From: UBA817 sp049889215
Lineage (GTDB): Bacteria; Margulisbacteria; Marinamargulisbacteria; UBA817
DNA: 33,812 bases
Assembly (NCBI GenBank): GCA_049889215.1
Contig: JBMHDV010000019.1
Span: forward strand, 1-33,812
Direction of reading: 5' to 3'
Positions 32,611 through 33,812 of this stretch are shown one piece after another (within the stretch, counting starts at the first letter, position 1; each line of letters begins with the position of its first letter). The notes beneath the pieces were generated by a model, which ran no database searches, was not told the origin of the DNA, and saw only the letters and a list, made by a program, of their open reading frames with translations. A program made the position numbers and the translations under genes.

Positions 32611-32651
32611 GAGCGCTGATGCAAATTATCTTTTATTGAATGTCAGCGCTC
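32611..32651. repeat. Inverted repeat after the SH3-like gene
   Basis: GAGCGCTGA (32611-32619) and TCAGCGCTC (32643-32651) are perfectly complementary over 9 bp around a 23-base loop. No T tract follows. It may be a terminator-like or processing hairpin. The remainder of 32587-32843 shows no gene. Confidence 0.45.
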
Positions 32652-32843
32652 ATACCTTGATTGCTTAAATTCACATTTGTCAATTCAGATGCCTGCAAAA
32701 ATGTTATAAACGAAATTAAAAACAGACATATTTTTTTCACTATCATTGGTAATACAAAATTAAATCGTTTTTGGATACAACGCAAATTGCTGTTTTTGCT
32801 TTATTTTTTAGTTTGTTATCGATCAAAGAATTTAATATTAAAA

Positions 32844-33335
32844 TTAATATTTATAATTTGGGTTTGCACCTGCTTTTAATAATTGATTAACAATTTTCAC
32901 ATACCCTTCAGCTGCTGCCATAAATAATGCGCTATTAAGATGCTCTTTATTAATTTTAATGCCCTTTGTTGTTAATACATACTCAACAACCTTCTGATGG
33001 CCTTTAACACTAGCTACATGCAATGCTGCCTGACCAATTGGATCAACTTGATTAACATCGACACCACTGTCTAATAAATATTTAATAAGCTTGGTCTGGC
33101 CACTGCTAGCAGCCAACAGCAAAGGCGTTAAGCCATAACCGAGCGAGCAGTTTAGAAGATCATCATGATATGCTAATAGGTGAATTGCCCCCCCTTCATC
33201 TCCTTTACTTATCGCCCTCAATAACTCAAATTTAGGATCTTCAATTGAAGAAGAACGACTTTCTTCTTTTAAAAAACTGAATACTTTAGTATCAGATGCA
33301 ACAACTTTTTTTAACGTAAATAATTTAAACCTCAT
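32844..33335 (-). CDS. Ankyrin repeat protein
   Basis: 163 residues. A 40-residue N-terminal part, then four ankyrin repeats: residues about 36-66, 67-99 (GLTPLLLAASSGQTKLIKYL), 100-132 (GQAALHVASVKGHQKVVEYV) and 134-163 (NSALFMAAAEGYVKIVNQLL, GANPNYKY). No signal peptide or other domain. Ankyrin proteins commonly act as host-protein binders in intracellular bacteria; target unknown. Confidence 0.88.
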   Translation of the reverse strand: MRFKLFTLKKVVASDTKVFSFLKEESRSSSIEDPKFELLRAISKGDEGGAIHLLAYHDDLLNCSLGYGLTPLLLAASSGQTKLIKYLLDSGVDVNQVDPIGQAALHVASVKGHQKVVEYVLTTKGIKINKEHLNSALFMAAAEGYVKIVNQLLKAGANPNYKY

Positions 33336-33448
33336 ACAGGCATTAATTTATCATTATTTTATGCTGCTGTGAACGTAACTCAATTAGTCAATAATATCAA
33401 AAAACAAGCGACTAACTGATTATCAACTTTAAAATACCCATATAAAAT

Positions 33449-33812
33449 TTAAGCAACCTTTTTTGGGATATAGTACGTGTCAAGGTTAAAGCGACTGTCA
33501 TTTTTATCCCGAAGCACTGTCATTGTATATGAGCAGCCTTTTTTTGCATTTCTATGATCCCTTTTAATATGCGAACCAACACCAATGCAGTTTAGTGTCC
33601 CATCGTCATTGGCATGAAAAAATACAGTAACAGACCCTGCCCCATCCATTTTGCCACGTGAATAATGGTGTAACTTTATCTCTTTACCATTTCGATCTTT
33701 AAACCTTGATTCGTTAAACGAGTGACTACCTGTTTTCCACTTGGCATCTTTTGTTTTTAACTCTAATGACGAATACTCACCATACCGCGCTAAATAGTCA
33801 TCAATCTTGTTA
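33449..33812 (-). CDS. Partial unknown protein (N-terminus outside window)
   Basis: Open from the window edge to the stop at 33449, about 120 residues visible. It includes SFNESRFKDRNGKEIKLHHY, then GKMDGAGSVTVFFHANDDG and GSHIKRDHRNAKKG, a compact beta-rich domain with several His. The ATG at 33649 lies inside this domain and is unlikely to be the start. No family recognised; a small enzyme or toxin-like domain is possible. Confidence 0.55.
   Translation of the reverse strand, partial: NKIDDYLARYGEYSSLELKTKDAKWKTGSHSFNESRFKDRNGKEIKLHHYSRGKMDGAGSVTVFFHANDDGTLNCIGVGSHIKRDHRNAKKGCSYTMTVLRDKNDSRFNLDTYYIPKKVA

Overview
The window looks like a piece of a Gram-negative chromosome. Evidence includes an outer-membrane porin, a lipoprotein, pseudopilins and FeoAB. 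The bacterium probably lives in or on a eukaryotic host: about a dozen genes encode eukaryote-like repeat, F-box-like, U-box-like or nuclear-targeting proteins. The mix of gammaproteobacterial-style housekeeping genes and such effectors recalls the Legionella/Coxiella/Berkiella type of intracellular bacterium. That placement is inference; no rRNA or phylogenetic marker is present to settle it.

Layout. (1) 1-13418 is an AT-rich effector island. Four minus-strand genes (1-1138, 1366-3255, 4822-6501, 6827-7858) carry a nearly common upstream element and N-termini of one design: a Gly/Ser-rich leader followed by a bipartite nuclear localisation signal (NLS). Different repeat arrays follow: 32-residue alpha-solenoid repeats (two paralogues), 26-residue leucine-rich repeats (LRR; broken by an amber codon) and 24-residue LRR. 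Next come an ankyrin-like protein with a C-terminal F-box-like motif (8204-9100), an F-box-like protein with MORN-like repeats and an SV40-like C-terminal NLS (9238-10587), and a membrane protein with a Cys-rich ectodomain, a Ser-rich 69-residue tandem repeat, one membrane helix and a C-terminal U-box-like domain (11394-13418). Between them lie scars of backbone genes: a truncated, frameshifted pyrB (4362-4722) and a 5' fragment of a DUF2878 gene (8138-8198) whose intact copy is at 10767. (2) 13516-18853 is backbone: DUF2177, then a minus-strand iron locus (porin, FMN-binding protein, PepSY membrane protein, FeoA, FeoB, lipoprotein) with two similar Fur-box-like palindromes. (3) 18934-22846 is an overlapping operon: Lrp regulator, DUF502, RmlB, RmlA, DUF1338 dioxygenase. 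(4) 22916-27391 holds an alpha/beta hydrolase, two paralogous exported DUF4116-repeat proteins and a membrane protein with a long polybasic stretch. (5) 27514-31493 is a compact operon: dUTPase, FolD, A24 prepilin peptidase, four small (pseudo)pilin-like proteins and a metallo-beta-lactamase-fold hydrolase. (6) 31777-33812 returns to accessory genes: an SH3-like protein behind a consensus promoter, an ankyrin protein and a partial unknown gene.

The main hypothesis is that 1-13418 encodes a modular toolkit aimed at the host ubiquitin system and nucleus. F-box-like parts would recruit SKP1/cullin ligases, the U-box-like part would recruit E2 enzymes, the repeat arrays would choose substrates and the NLSs would set location. 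Several members would be co-regulated through the shared upstream element. The motifs are visible in the translations; secretion, localisation and ligase activity are inferred.
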